Assembly (NCBI GenBank): GCA_034766995.1
Contig: CM068315.1
Span: 52,576,162 to 52,640,161 of the forward strand
Source: Acanthacorydalis orientalis
Lineage: Eukaryota > Arthropoda > Insecta > Megaloptera > Corydalidae
Direction of reading: 5' to 3'
DNA: 64,000 nucleotides
Shown here: positions 13,572 to 27,729 of the stretch, piece after piece
Layout of the letters: each line of letters opens with the position of its first letter
Position numbering within the stretch: position 1 is the stretch's first letter
Made by a program: the position numbers and the translations under genes
The notes under the pieces: model-generated
What the model was told of the DNA's origin: nothing
The model's database searches: none
What the model saw: only the letters and a program-made list of their open reading frames with translations

Positions 13572-14177
13572 ATGAGTTTTATACAAAATAAATACTTCTT
13601 AATAATGTCTATATTAATTATTCTTTTGGGAATACTAAACGTGTGGTTAATTAATAATTCATTCGCACGCGAAATGTTGGAAAATAGTGAACCAAACAAT
13701 GCTCCTATTATTGGTGTTTTGGCACAAGAATCGTACGCACTAAAAAAAAATTACCCTGAATATAAAAGCTATATTGCTGCTTCATACGTGAAATTTCTAG
13801 AGAGTGCAGGAGCCCGTGTTGTGCCAATATGGTAAGTATTATTCGTTTGCATATCTTATTTAACATTACAATAAATATTTTCATTTGGAATTTTATTTAA
13901 ATTTAAATAAAGTGAATTAATACAGTGATTCTTTCTTACTATTGTAATACTGTAAATTAAATTACATATAATATAAAACATACAAAAATATGAGAATAAA
14001 TATGCACCAATAAAAAAGCGCCCTTAATGGATTGATTGTATAAATTTATATAATGGATGTTTATTTTAGTCTACCAATATTTCAAATTAGAATTTTCTGT
14101 GATATAAATTTAATTGAGAAAATTAAATTATGTATCAGTATTAATACATAAAAATTATAAATTTTATCACATTTATA

Positions 14178-14232
<55 letters not shown>

Positions 14233-16033
14233 TATATAACGAGTGTAATAATAATAAAAAGGGTGAAACTAGTCAAGTTGGAATTAAATGTAGCAAAATT
14301 CTGTAGAATAATCTAAATGAAAAAACAATATAATAGTTTTTGTAAACTTAAATCTATACGAAAAACGGTCTATTTATTACCATAAATTAAAATTGAAATA
14401 TATTACTTAATATTTTTGAACATGCATGGTTATACAAAATCCTATTATTTGTTTAGGATAGGTCAAAGAAACGAGTATTATGAAACAATAACTGATAGAA
14501 TAAATGGGTATGTATTTTTCTTTTCATATGTCTACAGTAAAATAATGTTTTTATACTATTGATATTTAAAAAGAAAATATAAATAATGCGCGACACAAGA
14601 AAAATACGTATATTTAATGACAGAGGTTGTTGCCTGCAACAAAAAAATCATAAGAAAAAACCTCTCGGGTGCGATTATCGCGGACACTGACCAATGTTTG
14701 TTTGTGAAAACAAAATAGCTTTACTTCGACAGAAATATTTATTTTTAGAGCATTTTCCAGACGGTTAATTCAATTATATCATTTAGGAAGGTTGCTGACA
14801 CTCAAATCACTGTCTAGTTGTCGCTGCCCAGTACATTTATTTTATATTTTTTTTTATTAAGAAAATTTAAGATTCTTTAATTTTCATAATATTTATTTTC
14901 AACTAATAATATTTATTTTCAAGACACAGTTGAACGGTTTTCGATGTCTGTATTTAGTTGTTTCTTGACATTGTCATTATATAAAGTATACATTTTTTAT
15001 AATTAATATTAAAGTATTTTTTAAATAAATAAAATATACATTTTCATAGTAAATGTAATACAGAATTTATTTTGTTTCTTCAATTAGACATAAACAACTC
15101 TTCTTGAATTTCGGATTTTCTCTTACTTAATTCAAAAATTTTATTTAAAAATTGATTGTATTTGTTTTTTTGTGAGATGTTAATAAACTTTTGAATAAAA
15201 ATTAAACAAAAAATATGTTTCACACGAGAAATAAAATGTTATAAAACAATTTCATATATTTTTCAAAATTAAAAATAACTAGTTCTAGTGTATTATTTAT
15301 AAATGTCTATTTTTTAATTATTCAAGTTGAATGGAGTTGTTTTTTTTTGCTCTGAAATAGGTAGAGAAATTATAATTAATTTATACTAAATTTTATAAAA
15401 TTAAATTTAGAATACTTTTTCCTGGAGGAGCGACGTGGTTTAATACGACCGATGGATATGCAGACGCTGGAGTTATTCTATATGAACTTGCAAAACAGAA
15501 ATCGTTGCCAATTTTAGGAATATGTTTAGGTATGGAATTACTCGTACATGCTGCAGCTGGAACGACAGAAATACGTGCTCATTGTAAATCTCAGAAACAA
15601 GCTCTTTCATTACAGTTCAAGAAAGGTAGGACCTTTCATGAATTATTTTTTTTAATAAATTTCATTGTAAACTTATTCATAATTCATAAAGTATTTATCA
15701 AATTGTGTCAAGTGCTTTAAGAATAATAGTACCAGTAAATAGCAATAAAAATGATGGATAATGAACTGTTAAACATTTTTGACCTAAACAAAAATTGTAT
15801 GGTTTGTGGGGAATTAAAATGTGTTTATGAAAGTTTATTCTGTTAATGGGAATATTATGATATGAATTATCTTATTGGGACATAAAGAAGAAAATATTTT
15901 GATTTTTATATAAAAATATATAATTAAAAAAATATCATATTTTTGTCTAAATATATTTGTTTATTATTTCATTTTTTAGATGTCGATTATTTTTCAATGT
16001 TTTCTATCGAAAAAGTCTGTCTAATTTTATTTA

Positions 16034-16091
<58 letters not shown>

Positions 16092-16887
16092 AATTGACAT
16101 TAAATTATTGTTTTATTAGTTTAGGAGTCAAGAGTTTTAAAATCTTTTATCGCCAACTTCATCATTTATATTGAAAATAGGTATTTTCCATTAAATAAAC
16201 GTTGTTGTACTCAAATATTGCACTTTTTCATGATGTTTTTTTTTTGCAAAAGTAATAAATAAAATTGATTATTTTTTTAAAATTATATTAATACAAAGTG
16301 TTTTCTTAAAAAAAATATTTTATATCAGTAAACTTATATTAATTCTTATTCAGGATATGAAGAAAGTAAGATGTTTAAGAATGCACCTGATAATATTATC
16401 GATATATTAAGAACACAAAATGTTACAATTAATTTTCATCAGTTTTGTATCACTGAATATGTGAGTAAAAATATTTATAAATATTTTCGTTCAAAGCGAA
16501 TTCAAAATATAAATTATTCGAATTTAATTGTAGAATATGACGAAATATAACTTAATAAATGACTGGCAAGTGATATCGCTTAACGACGATACAGAAGGTC
16601 TCACTTTCATATCAGCAATGGAATCAAAGAAATATCCGTTTTTTGCCTTGCAATTTCATCCGGAAAAGAATATTTTTGAATGGGTTGAAAATAAGAATAT
16701 ACCTCATTGGGAAGACGCCGTTAAAGCATCGCAATATTTTGCAAATTTTTTTGTAAAGGAAACAAGAATGAACCATAACAAATTTTTAAATAAAACTATG
16801 GAACGAGAACATTTAATATATAATTACCCTGCAACTTACACTGGAAAAAGTGGTAGTTCTTATCAGCAATGCTATTTATTTACATAA
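13572..16887 (+). CDS. GGH: gamma-glutamyl hydrolase, tandem copy 1, five exons
   Basis: Exons are 13572-13831, 14457-14507, 15411-15625, 16354-16460 and 16534-16887, all GT-AG, giving 328 residues (human 318). A hydrophobic N-terminus (residues 8-26) is a signal peptide or anchor; a second in-frame ATG at 13605 is an alternative start. Conserved blocks are [35 protein letters not shown], the nucleophile elbow GICLGMELL (Cys142), TINFHQF, and the catalytic His253 and Glu255 in LQFHPEK. GGH is a class-I glutamine-amidotransferase-like peptidase. It trims gamma-linked glutamates from folylpolyglutamates in lysosomes or after secretion. Intron 2 is about 900 bp and holds an unexplained GC-richer patch at 14620-14830. 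AATAAA lies at 16933-16938. All catalytic residues are present. Confidence 0.95.
14620..14830. other. GC-richer patch in GGH copy 1 intron 2
   Basis: About 210 bp with clearly less AT than the flanks. It contains a small inverted repeat (GTTGCCTGCAAC) and CTCTCGGGTGCGATTATCGCGG. No frame or element family is recognised. It may be a decayed transposable element; copy 2 has nothing like it at the matching intron. Confidence 0.3.
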
Positions 16888-16932
16888 ATTTTTTGTATAC
16901 TTTTTCAATTAATATATATTAATTGTTTTTTC

Positions 16933-16938
16933 AATAAA
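16933..16938 (+). terminator. polyadenylation signal of GGH copy 1
   Basis: AATAAA 46 bp past the stop codon, the first canonical signal downstream. Confidence 0.5.
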
Positions 16939-17729
16939 TAAAAATTGCTGTAAATCTTATTTATGAAATATATAAAGACTGTATTGAGTTTGGACAAGAA
17001 AATGTTAAAAAATCATGATTTTGTAAAAACCATAGATTCAGTTATAATATAATATTGTATTTTTATTAAATAAAATGAAAAGTTAAGAGATGTTTTTTGT
17101 ATCATAACTATACTTAAGCAATAAAAATATTTTAATGTATTGTTTTTTTTTAACACTATGTATTTATTTATTAACATTTTGGGTTTTCATTTATCATTCC
17201 TTGAAAATAAGTGTATAAAAGAGATTTATTTAATAAAAAATACTTAAGTAAGACTATTTTAACATTATTAAGAGTTATTTTTAAGAATTCTATAATAATT
17301 ACAAATGCAAAGAAAAAATGTCAAATTCATAAACATGCGATAATTTTTTAAGTAATGATTTAATGATCATTAATTTTAAATAATTTCAAATTATAATTAT
17401 GTTAAATACAACATAAATATAATTATATGAACAAGTACCAATCGATTAATTTTCTTTAATTTTCAGTATGCTTTTAAAGTCTGTAGTCTTATTTCATCGA
17501 TAGCAGATAAGCATAATTTAAATGATCCGAAATAGAGAATTTTGAATTAAAAAACATAATTTAAATTTATTTTTTTCAATCAACGTAGATAATATATATA
17601 TATATATATCATACATGTATAATAATTATAATAAACATAATTACAATAAATAACATATATACAACGGGGAAACCCCGAATTTACATGAAATATGCATCGC
17701 ATTAAAAAGATACGCAAGAAAACATACTC

Positions 17730-17808
<79 letters not shown>

Positions 17809-18180
17809 ATGAACTATTCATAAAACTATAATACTTTATGAACTAAACAAGGATAAACGATAAACTAACTATTAAATATATAAATCATTTCATATCTTGT
17901 TTATGAGGATAGCAGATTAATAATAAAGAATTTCATTCATATTCAAAGAAGTTATTTACCAAAAATAATTAAATATGATTATGATTCATAATAGTGATTC
18001 ATTAGTTTTGAATGAATACGCATCAAATTAACACTTATATTGTATGCTGAAATTTTAATAAGTCAATTGCAATATAAGATGATAGTCTTCTTGAATATTT
18101 ATTAAATTCTTATTTTTGTTTTTAAATAGATGTTGATAATAATTGAAAAAGAACAGTATTTGTTTTTGTATTTTTCAGTA
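16939..18180. other. spacer between the GGH copies, proximal part
   Basis: AT-rich with no supported gene. It includes a pure (TA)n tract at 17733-17805 and ends at the decayed transposon. Confidence 0.45.
17733..17805. repeat. (TA)n microsatellite
   Basis: 73 bp of uninterrupted TA dinucleotides. Confidence 0.95.
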
Positions 18181-18189
18181 ACTTGTTTA

Positions 18190-19015
18190 AACACTTGAAT
18201 GTCCAAGTTCGGGGAGATTTGGTTCCAAGAAGTTCAGTAGCATCTCTACATAGCAATGGGAACTTACTGTAACTGTTTGGCCGTCCTTCTTAAAAAAGTA
18301 AGCGCCATAAACACCGAAATCTGTAACAACGCTCTCTGAACAGTGACACATCGGGTATGTAGAGACCTTTAATGAAACTGATGAGGATTGTTCTTAGCCC
18401 AATAACGAAAATTCTGCTTGTTAACGTAGTCAGATAAATGAAAGTGAGTTTCGTCGCTTGTGATCAGAACGGTGTTTGCAGGAACATTTTGAAGAATATC
18501 CTCACAGCAACCCATTTAATTCTCCCAGTTGTCTATCTTAAGTTTCTGAACAACCATCATTTTGTACGGATGGAACTTAAAATCAACTTGTGAAATTCTT
18601 CTGACAGCTCGATCAGAAAAGCAGAAGCATGTTTACATGCTGAACGATTGAGAGATTGCACAATGGATTGTCTCAAAACGTTAACATTTTCTGGCGTTCG
18701 AACGCTTCGTGGTCTTCCAGATTGTTTTCGTTTTAACGCTATACCTGTGACCCTGAAACTTGCAACCCATAACTATATATTTTTTCGTCCGAAACAGCAA
18801 TATTTCGATCGAGCTCGAAGTGGATTTGAAGTGCTCTCTGGGCGGCGATCATAGATTCGTTGTTTCGGATAAATGACTCAATAATGAACGCACGATGCAC
18901 AGTCCTCCAAGCCATGACGGCAACTGAAAACAGTAAGACACAGCTATAGGAAAACCTCAATTAGCACCGAACCAATAGTTGAACGAAGTTAGAGTTTTTT
19001 TTTGCTGCGCCTGTA
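18190..19015 (-). mobile_element. mariner/Tc1-superfamily transposon (decayed, near full length)
   Basis: Read on the minus strand from about 18918 the frame gives MAWRTVHRAFIIESFIRNNE, then IAAQRALQIHFEL. After a frameshift come SGRPRSVRTPENVNVLRQSI and later DETHFHLSDYVNKQNF. The fragments follow the order of a transposase with an N-terminal HTH and a catalytic DDE region carrying a DE-T-H-F-H-L block, common in insect IS630/Tc1/mariner elements. Frameshifts and stops interrupt it. The end at 19015 has a run GTTAGAGTTTTTTTTTGCTG but no matching inverted copy is visible at the other end, so that end is probably lost. It lies between the two GGH genes. Confidence 0.8.
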
Positions 19016-19140
19016 TAATACATGTAACAAAAAATTACAAAAATAAACACTTCGGAGTCTGGGAACTCTCTATTGCAGTTTAAGAGTCAATGGCATAAAA
19101 TGTATATTTATAGAAGAGGCCTTATCATACATTCGTGATA

Positions 19141-19144
<4 letters not shown>

Positions 19145-19218
<74 letters not shown>
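19145..19218. repeat. (TA)n microsatellite upstream of GGH copy 2
   Basis: 74 bp of TA dinucleotides ending about 130 bp before the ATG of copy 2. Confidence 0.95.
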
Positions 19219-19222
<4 letters not shown>

Positions 19223-19348
19223 AGTTGTTTATTTTTAAATCATATGAAATTATATACTTAAACGAATTAATAAGGTGTGGAATAAAAATAAAACTAGTAA
19301 TTCTTTTCATAAAGCCAATTTTTTTAAACATATTATTTCACATCCACA

Positions 19349-20490
19349 ATGCATATGAATTTGATATCGTTTATGATTTTGTATATTTCTTGCACATCAT
19401 GTATTGTAATAATGAACGTTTATAAAGAAGTGAAAAATAACAATCCTATTATTGGAATATTGTCTCAAGAAATAAATCATTTCGAATATAAGATAGAAGA
19501 AAAATATAAATCATTTATTGCCGCATCTTATGTCAAATTCATTGAGTCCGCTGGTGCACGAGTTGTCCCTGTCTGGTAAGCTTTGTTGTTCTATAAAATT
19601 GTGTATTTATATTTATCATTTATATACAATTTGTATATAAATTATATTGTATTAATATAATTTATAATTTAATAAGTATATAAATTAAATTGTATATTAT
19701 TTATATATAAATTGTGTATTTATATATAATTTTAATAAGCTATATTCAATTTGATAAAATATATATGTGAATATTTTTCATAATTATACAATGAATAATT
19801 TTTTTAAATTTAATTAAAGCACTTTTAAATGTTATTGAAAAAAATGAAAAGACTACACGTCTATTTTTTTAAAAAAAAAGCATATAAAAGATTAAATACA
19901 TTAATTTGTATGGAATAGTTAATGTAGGAAAATATATTTTAAATATATAATTAAATATTTAGTGACAAACTGACTTGATTGGTCTTATCGAAAAAATTCA
20001 TAGAAAATTATTACATATTTGTACAGATTTTTTTTAAAAAATTTTATTAATATCAATTGAAATAATATTTATTACAATGTGAAGTAAAACAATTATTACC
20101 CGTAAAAAAATTTTTCGCATTAAAAAACAAATTTTCATTATTATTCATTTATTTAAACAATGCATCATACAAAGAAAATTTTTTTATTTCCAAATTATTT
20201 TTATTAACAAAAAGTTTTCGATCAGAACAAACCAATTATTTTTTAAAAAAACTAAAAAATATGTTACAATAATAAGTGCAAATACATCTATTTAGATTAG
20301 TGTATTTTGGAATTTTCACCCAGTTTCAAACTTGATTTTTATGAATGTAATGTTACAATTTATTATTACATATGAATATGAGATAATTATAAAGGTTAAC
20401 GTTTATAGAAATTTAAACGATTTAAAATTTTAGAACTTGCTTAATAATAATTTAAATGAGACGTTGTTTCATATTTTTTATGTTTGTTCA

Positions 20491-20550
<60 letters not shown>

Positions 20551-20711
20551 TTATATATATAATTTTTATTTTTAGGATTGGACAGGATAAAACTTATTAT
20601 GAAAATATAACAAGTAAAGTAAATGGGTAAACATTTTATGGAATTTTACAGTAAATAATAAGATATAGGGAGTGTATTATATCTTATTATACTATATCTT
20701 ATTATATATAC

Positions 20712-20742
<31 letters not shown>

Positions 20743-22123
20743 CATACTTAAATTAGAAAAATTCTACAAAAATTTTAAAACTTGCTTAATAATAATTTGC
20801 TTAATTGTAAAAATATAAAAATTCTATATTTTATAAAATATGGAGGTTTTTGTTTTAGTTTTAATACATATCTATCTATCTATATATGTATATACATGTA
20901 TATATACATATATATATATATATTTATATATTCATGTTTAGAATTTTATTTCCTGGTGGATCCGTTTCTTTAACGAAAAAAGGCGGATACGCGGAAGCAG
21001 CAACAATAATATATAAGTTAGCTAAACTCAAAAATCTTCCACTTTGGGGAATATGTTTGGGTTTTGAAATGCTAATGATGTTGGCTGCAGAAAATAATAC
21101 TATTTCTACACCTTGTGATTGTTACGATCAAGCGTTACATTTGCGCTTCAAGTCATGTACGGAGTATTTATTTTTTAATAATATTTCTTTAAATTGTTTT
21201 TCTAAAACAAAATTTAAGTAACTCATTAAGTTTGGAAATAAAAATTAAGAATTTCGATTTTTTTTATTAGCAATTACTAATAAAACGATATTTTTGCAGA
21301 TTTTCATGTTAGTAAAATGTTTGGAAACGTACCGAAAAATGTTGTTTACTATTTGAAACATAAACCAGTGACAATTAATTTCCATAACAGGTGTATAACG
21401 GAAGATGTAAGTGTTTATTTCACATTTAATACTTTTCGTTCGTTTCATGTGTAAATATAAATAAATGTAATATAATACTTTACATTTTTTTTAAAAAAAA
21501 TAGATATTTTGTTCAAAATTAAAATTTGAGAAGTTTGAAAAGATTGTGAATTTTATATACTTTAGTATTCTAATTATATGCAGTAGAAGTGAAAAGTCTT
21601 TTTTGCAATCCAAAATAATTGTATTTTTCGATCATTAATTAAGAAACAAGCATATTATTGTGTGTTAAGTAATTTTTTAAATTATTGTTTAATATATTTA
21701 AAATTTTAATAAATCCAACTGTTAATAATTACATTTCATTATCAATAATAAAAAAAAATATTTTAGAATCTTCTAAACTACGGAATAAATGATGAGGACT
21801 GGCATGTACTTTCATTAAATACTGATTCAAATAAGTTAACTTTTGTGTCGTCGATTGAATCGAGAAAGTATCCATTTTATGGCGTTCAATTCCATCCAGA
21901 AAAAACTATGTTTGAATGGCCATCAAAAAGAAATATTCCACACACGTTAGAAGCAGTTGTAGTCAGTCAATATTTTGCAAATTTTTTTGTGAGCGAAGCT
22001 AGAAATAATTACAATTTCTTTCAAAATTCTCAAGAACTACAAGAGACATTAATTTATAATTATAATGTTACATACACAGGAAAAGACAATTTTTCTTTTG
22101 AACAATGTTATTTTTTCGAATAG
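19349..22123 (+). CDS. GGH: gamma-glutamyl hydrolase, tandem copy 2, five exons
   Basis: Exons are 19349-19575, 20576-20626, 20942-21156, 21300-21406 and 21767-22123, giving 318 residues. Exons 2, 3 and 4 are 51, 215 and 107 bp, exactly as in copy 1, and all intron phases agree. The N-terminus has a hydrophobic leader (about residues 4-22); a second ATG at 19355 is possible. Conserved blocks are [41 protein letters not shown] (Cys131), TINFHNR, and His243 and Glu245 in VQFHPEK. Activity should be as for copy 1: removal of gamma-linked glutamates from folates. The exon 3 donor is GTACGG, weaker than the others but required by frame. The loop after ILFPGG (SVSLTKKGG) differs from copy 1 (ATWFNTTDG). 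The two proteins are clearly related but well diverged, so the duplication is not recent. Confidence 0.95.
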
Positions 22124-22133
22124 TTTCAATATG

Positions 22134-22134
<1 letters not shown>

Positions 22135-22212
<78 letters not shown>
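22135..22212. repeat. (TA)n microsatellite in the GGH copy 2 3' UTR
   Basis: 78 bp of TA dinucleotides beginning 12 bp past the stop codon, so it is probably transcribed. Confidence 0.9.
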
Positions 22213-22220
<8 letters not shown>

Positions 22221-22292
22221 CTATTATAAATGATAAAAAATTGCATTTTATTTTGTATTTCATGAAGAAAATAATATCTATTTTACATTATA

Positions 22293-22298
22293 AATAAA
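22293..22298 (+). terminator. polyadenylation signal of GGH copy 2
   Basis: AATAAA 170 bp past the stop and beyond the (TA)n tract. Confidence 0.4.
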
Positions 22299-22299
22299 A

Positions 22300-22432
22300 T
22301 ATATCGTCGGGGTTCAGGCACAAGTTATTAAGACAAAAAATATGATTTTACTAAAAACGTGATTACATCCTGCACATTAAAGACCAACCAAAGGGCCTAT
22401 TGAAAGTTGATGGCATCTAAAACAGAATAGAC

Positions 22433-22490
<58 letters not shown>

Positions 22491-23204
22491 TCATTGTTTG
22501 TTATTTTTTAAACATACTTTTCTTTAAACTGATGCACAGAACAGTAAATTAGTACAATAATTGTCATTAACCTGTATGCAGCCAATTAAAAGTGATTATT
22601 CCAGTATTTCAAATATAAACGAAATTATTTTTAGTTGATTTGTATTGCTTAGAAACATTGTTTTTAGTTTATTTTATTTTTTTATTTTAGTATCGATTAG
22701 CTTAACCTAATTTCAGTGAATATTCGAATTATCTTCATTTTAATGTAAGAGTAAATCCAAATATTATAAATTTATTTTTAAAATGATCATTAAAAACCAT
22801 AATGTATACTTTTTAAAAATTTAAACAGTTTCAGAAAAGTTTATGTCTTATATATAATCTTATATATAAGATTATATATAAAATTATTTAATCTTATATA
22901 TAATCAATTTTTAGTAACTTATATTTCATAGCGGTACCAATAATCTTATGGGTTCATATGTTTAAAGTGTATTTAACTGATAGACAATCATTTATGTAGC
23001 ATAAATTAATTCTTTAAAAATATAAACAATGTATTTTGTCTGCTTTTTTGTGTTATTGAAAATATTTCATGTATTAATTTTCTTAATATATATGCTTTCA
23101 TTCTAGTATTATTTATAAACTAGCAATTCTAATAATATGAAAAAGTGTGTATTGTATTACTTGTTTGAAATATCAGTGTCCTGTTAAAATATTGTTTTTT
23201 TTTT

Positions 23205-23239
<35 letters not shown>

Positions 23240-23407
23240 GAGAGTATGAAAAAAGAATATATAATCTGAATCGCTTTCTTTAAAGTATTGATTTTTTTAT
23301 ATTTAAGTAAATTTAATATTTTTAAATATAATACAATGAATAATCTGTTAATTAATTATTTAAAAATTTAATGATTTGAATTAATTGAATGCATTTTACA
23401 CATACAC

Positions 23408-23503
<96 letters not shown>

Positions 23504-23506
23504 ATC

Positions 23507-23538
<32 letters not shown>

Positions 23539-25244
23539 TATATATATATATACAGAGAAAAAATCGAAACATACTTTTAGAGTAAAGGAAATGATTGACG
23601 AATTTCTGTTGCATGTAAAAATATTTTCCTTTTCTTGACGGTGTCTGACGTAGTATTTTTGTAGAACGTCACAATCGCTTCATATCTATTGTCGTCATCT
23701 TTAACTATTTTAAATACAATAAGATTATTAATTGAATTAATAAAAAAATATAACATTTAATTAATATATATATATATACATATGAGTGTGTATAAAAGTA
23801 TACATGTGAGCGTATGGCAGATATCCACTTTTTCAAACAATTTAAGTCTTTAATTCGAAAATATGCAGGACATATTTTAAGATATTAAACAACACTTTGT
23901 AAATAACAGTTTCATTTATTAAATATTTTGTTAGAAATTAGTAGTAAGTGAATTCAATGTCTCAGAAATGAATTTTTATGTCTTTGAATGTTATTTTCGA
24001 CGTTAGAGCATAATTTAATTTTTATTTTTTAAATGCATTTAATATTAAAAACATAAGTTGAAATATTTGTTAAAATTACTAATTAAAAAGTATTATTAAT
24101 TTATATTTACAAGTATTGAAATTAACATGGAGAATTAGTAAATTATTATAATATATTCATTGCGTTTGATGATGTGTTAATTTATAATACTGAATAATAA
24201 TGTAAATGTGCAGTTTATTATATTAAACAGATATATTATTCAAGTTGACTCTCTTTAAAACAGGGCGTTTCTCTGAATGCACCGGTCACGTTTCTCTCCA
24301 CGAATAACTACCATATTGATACCGATATAAAAACAATTCTCTGAATTTACGAGAAGAAAGTAACTATAAAATGTTTTCCTATCAAAAAAATGTTGAAAGT
24401 ATATACAAATTTTAACATATACAAGAAATTAATATTGTTTTTTTCAGAAAACTTTCGGTTAAATGATTATGATACAAAGCAGTTCACTGTTTTAGTGATT
24501 GTCAATTTCTTTTATTCAGTTCATTGAGTACAGTTTAAAATTTTTTTCTCGTCATAAATATTAAAAATGGATAATTTAGAAGCAATGTTTCTTTAATAAA
24601 TAAATTATTTCTATCCAAAAATGTTCAATAATGATTATTAATTGTTTTGATTACTTGTTATATGGATTTTGATAGTGATACCATTCTTCTCAGAGTACAA
24701 AAGTACTAGATTTGACTCTGACGATGATGACATCATCATCAATTTTAGGGTAACAATGATCAAAATTATCAAAAATCAATCAAAAACATGTTCTGTAATT
24801 TGTAAGATAATTAAAAATTTGTTCATAAATGTGAACTTATTTACACTACCAAAAATTTCTATTGTATTAATTTTGAAAATGAAAGTATTAAAATAACTTG
24901 TGATATGTATGTAATGTTCTCTTACTTTTCATTTTTATATTTAGTTAAAATAAAAGTTAGGTCAAATATATGTTTATAACGCGTAAACAGAATTATTTTA
25001 TTGAAAGATTCTGAAATTTAAAAATAAAAAAATCTCAAATTAGAAAAAAAATCAGTCATTTATCTATAACTGAGTGATCATTTTTAATCAAATGAGCTTG
25101 AGTAGAAAGGATCTAGAGCTTAGTCGACTAAATAAAATTATTTTATCTATGTATAAAATATAATTATTGATGTCCTCATAGTATTCTTTTTTAAAAAAAA
25201 ATAATAAAAATGACATTTCTCTCACTCTTTCTCTCTCTATATAT

Positions 25245-25288
<44 letters not shown>

Positions 25289-25757
25289 ATCTAATTTAAA
25301 TTAGAAATCCAAATTAAATCTTTCATTAAATATGATTCAAAAAAGTCTTGAATTCTAAGTCCACACAAAATATCTATAATGTTGAAAATAGTTATAAACA
25401 ACACAAACAGTTATAAAACAACAAACAGTTATAAAAATATAGTTCATATACACACATACGAAATAAATATAAATATTACTCGAATTATCATTAAAATAGT
25501 TTATGTCATTACATTAGCAGTGACTTACTGATAGGTAAGAAAAATTATAAATGCGTTCGGTGCTATTTTATTTGTCGAAAAAATAAAATTTGTAGAATTA
25601 TTTAAAAATTATTATTATTACAATATTAGAAATTCATGGGATTGAAATGTTTTTTTTTTCTTAATTAAGGATGTCAATAATTCAGTTTTATTTGTTAATT
25701 TGAATTTTTGTAACAAAACAAAAAATGTTATAAAGAAACCGCAATGGATTACCGTAT
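22300..25757. other. start of gene-poor region
   Basis: No supported gene. It contains (TA)n tracts at 22439-22484, 23205-23238, 23414-23553 and 25255-25284. A short AATCTTATATATAAGATT palindrome lies near 22857. The short frame at 24669-24896 has an Asp run but no homology I recognise. Confidence 0.4.
23414..23553. repeat. long (TA)n microsatellite
   Basis: About 140 bp of TA dinucleotides with a TCTATC and an AATAAA interruption near the right end. Confidence 0.95.
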
Positions 25758-25856
25758 TCGAAGAACGAAAAAGTTTATATTCTTTATGAAGCACGTGAAA
25801 CTTCGGGTATTAAAAGTTGCGCCATGTGACCATCACCGTCAGATAGAATAACAACC
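25758..25856. promoter_or_regulatory. E-box-containing noncoding element, copy A
   Basis: A GC-richer 99-bp block with CACGTG at 25792-25797 and GCCATGTGAC at 25821-25830. The block at 28024-28124 aligns with it over its whole length (TCGAAG at the left, an AACAACC/AACACACC end at the right) and keeps the 29-bp spacing between the two motifs. A TATATAAG at 25885-25892 follows on the + strand, so it may be a promoter. No attached coding exon was found. Confidence 0.5.
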
Positions 25857-26969
25857 TTCGTTCTTTTCAAGTTTATTTATCGCTTATATAAGACTTCTTC
25901 TTCGAAACGCATGTATTTCCCTATCAACAACTGATTATTAACATTTATATTTTAAATTAAGGACATGTTAACACTTTTAATTCCTGTTTCGATGCAGTAT
26001 ACTCAGTTAAGAGAGTGTTTTTATTTGAAAATGTTTGCCATGATATGTTTAATTATATTTCTTTATTTTCTTCTTATAAACATATTATTTTGATACTAAT
26101 AAATAGTGTAAGGATTGACCTTAATTAATTAATTAAAAATCATTCTATATCTTCATAAATACCAATTTTCATAAAAAATATTAGTGGTAAACTAAGTTTA
26201 CTGCACCGGTAAGGAGAGTCTTAAAAAGACACCGGATTGAAAGCGTTAATCTAATTTTCAGAACAAAATTAAAAGAAATATGAAACAGAAAGTCTGATTT
26301 AGTTAAATGATTGAATTATTCATACATTAATCCTTTCAAGCAATTTAAAAGTCACTAATATTTTTCTAATGAGAATAAATTATAACTGTTTCTTCCATTA
26401 AAAAAAATTTAGGTCGTCCAAAATCAGAAAATGTTTTTTTTTTTCATTTCAAAAGCTATAAAAATTCTAAATTTTAAAATTGGGTAGAATAATATTTTTT
26501 TTAAACAGTTTATCATTGGAAGAACGCGTATAAAATTTTTTTCACATTTAATAGTAATGTTATTTCTCCAAATTTTCAATTGTAATCAATTTTTCCACTT
26601 CCGATTATATATTTTCAATCAACAGATGTTTCCCCGAGTATTATCAACGATTTTCTAAGATATATCAGATACATAGATGTGAAATTTCTAATGTTTAATG
26701 TGAATTAACATATTTTTTCTTGTAATCGACACATTTGCAATTTTTTTTTGTTTACGATAAAATAATGTCCAGTTAATCGAAAAATATTTGTTAAAAAATT
26801 TTAGCACCCTTTCTCCATCCCCGAATCCAAAAGGTTAAACTGTTAAAGTGAATGGTACATCATAGCTATATTATGTGAATTTATAAAAAAGTAAAATTTT
26901 TAATTAAAAACTGATTTTATAATTTTGCTAACTATTTTATTCATATTTTCTTGTAATATAAAGAATGTA

Positions 26970-27024
<55 letters not shown>

Positions 27025-27685
27025 GAAGTTAAAATTTAAAATTTTAACGTTATTATTAATTAAGGCATTTTCTACATTTTTTATCTCTTCTTAGACATTT
27101 TTTAAATTTACTCAATTTACTTACAGGTAGCAGAAAATGCAGAATTATTTAATATAAGAAACAGAAACCATTTTATAGATCAGATTCAAAGTTTGTTGAT
27201 CTGAATTTTTAAACTTTTTAAAAACAATGTTAATTTTCATTTATTTTGTAATAATATTTCTGTAATAAAGAATAGATGTATTTAAATATTTAAATTATAA
27301 AATTATGTTTCCTAAATCAATAAAAAGATTGTATTATTTACACAATGCTATTGAGATTTATGACTCTTAACAATATCTTATAAGATAAACATTATACGTG
27401 TTTTAGAAAATTAACTTTTTATCGATCAATTTCTCTATCGATATTTAATAAATTGCGATTTAAAAATAGTTCAAGTATTTAAGTTGAAGATAATTATTTT
27501 TTTCATTGTATTCTAATTATGATAATTATATCTGTAAAATTACAGATAGTAGTTATCATTTGATAAATTCTAATAAGAAATATATTCGTTATTTCTTCCA
27601 ATTATTAAATTAATTTCATATTTACTTCGATACTATAATAAATATTATCTACGTTCGATAAAATAATATAAACTTTAACACTTTA

Positions 27686-27729
<44 letters not shown>

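Noticed and set aside
18648..18854. Plus-strand frame of 68 codons
   Set aside because: It is antisense to the decayed mariner-like transposase, which reads in the minus direction.
24669..24896. 75-codon plus-strand frame with an Asp run
   Set aside because: No family features, AT-driven composition, no splice or promoter support.
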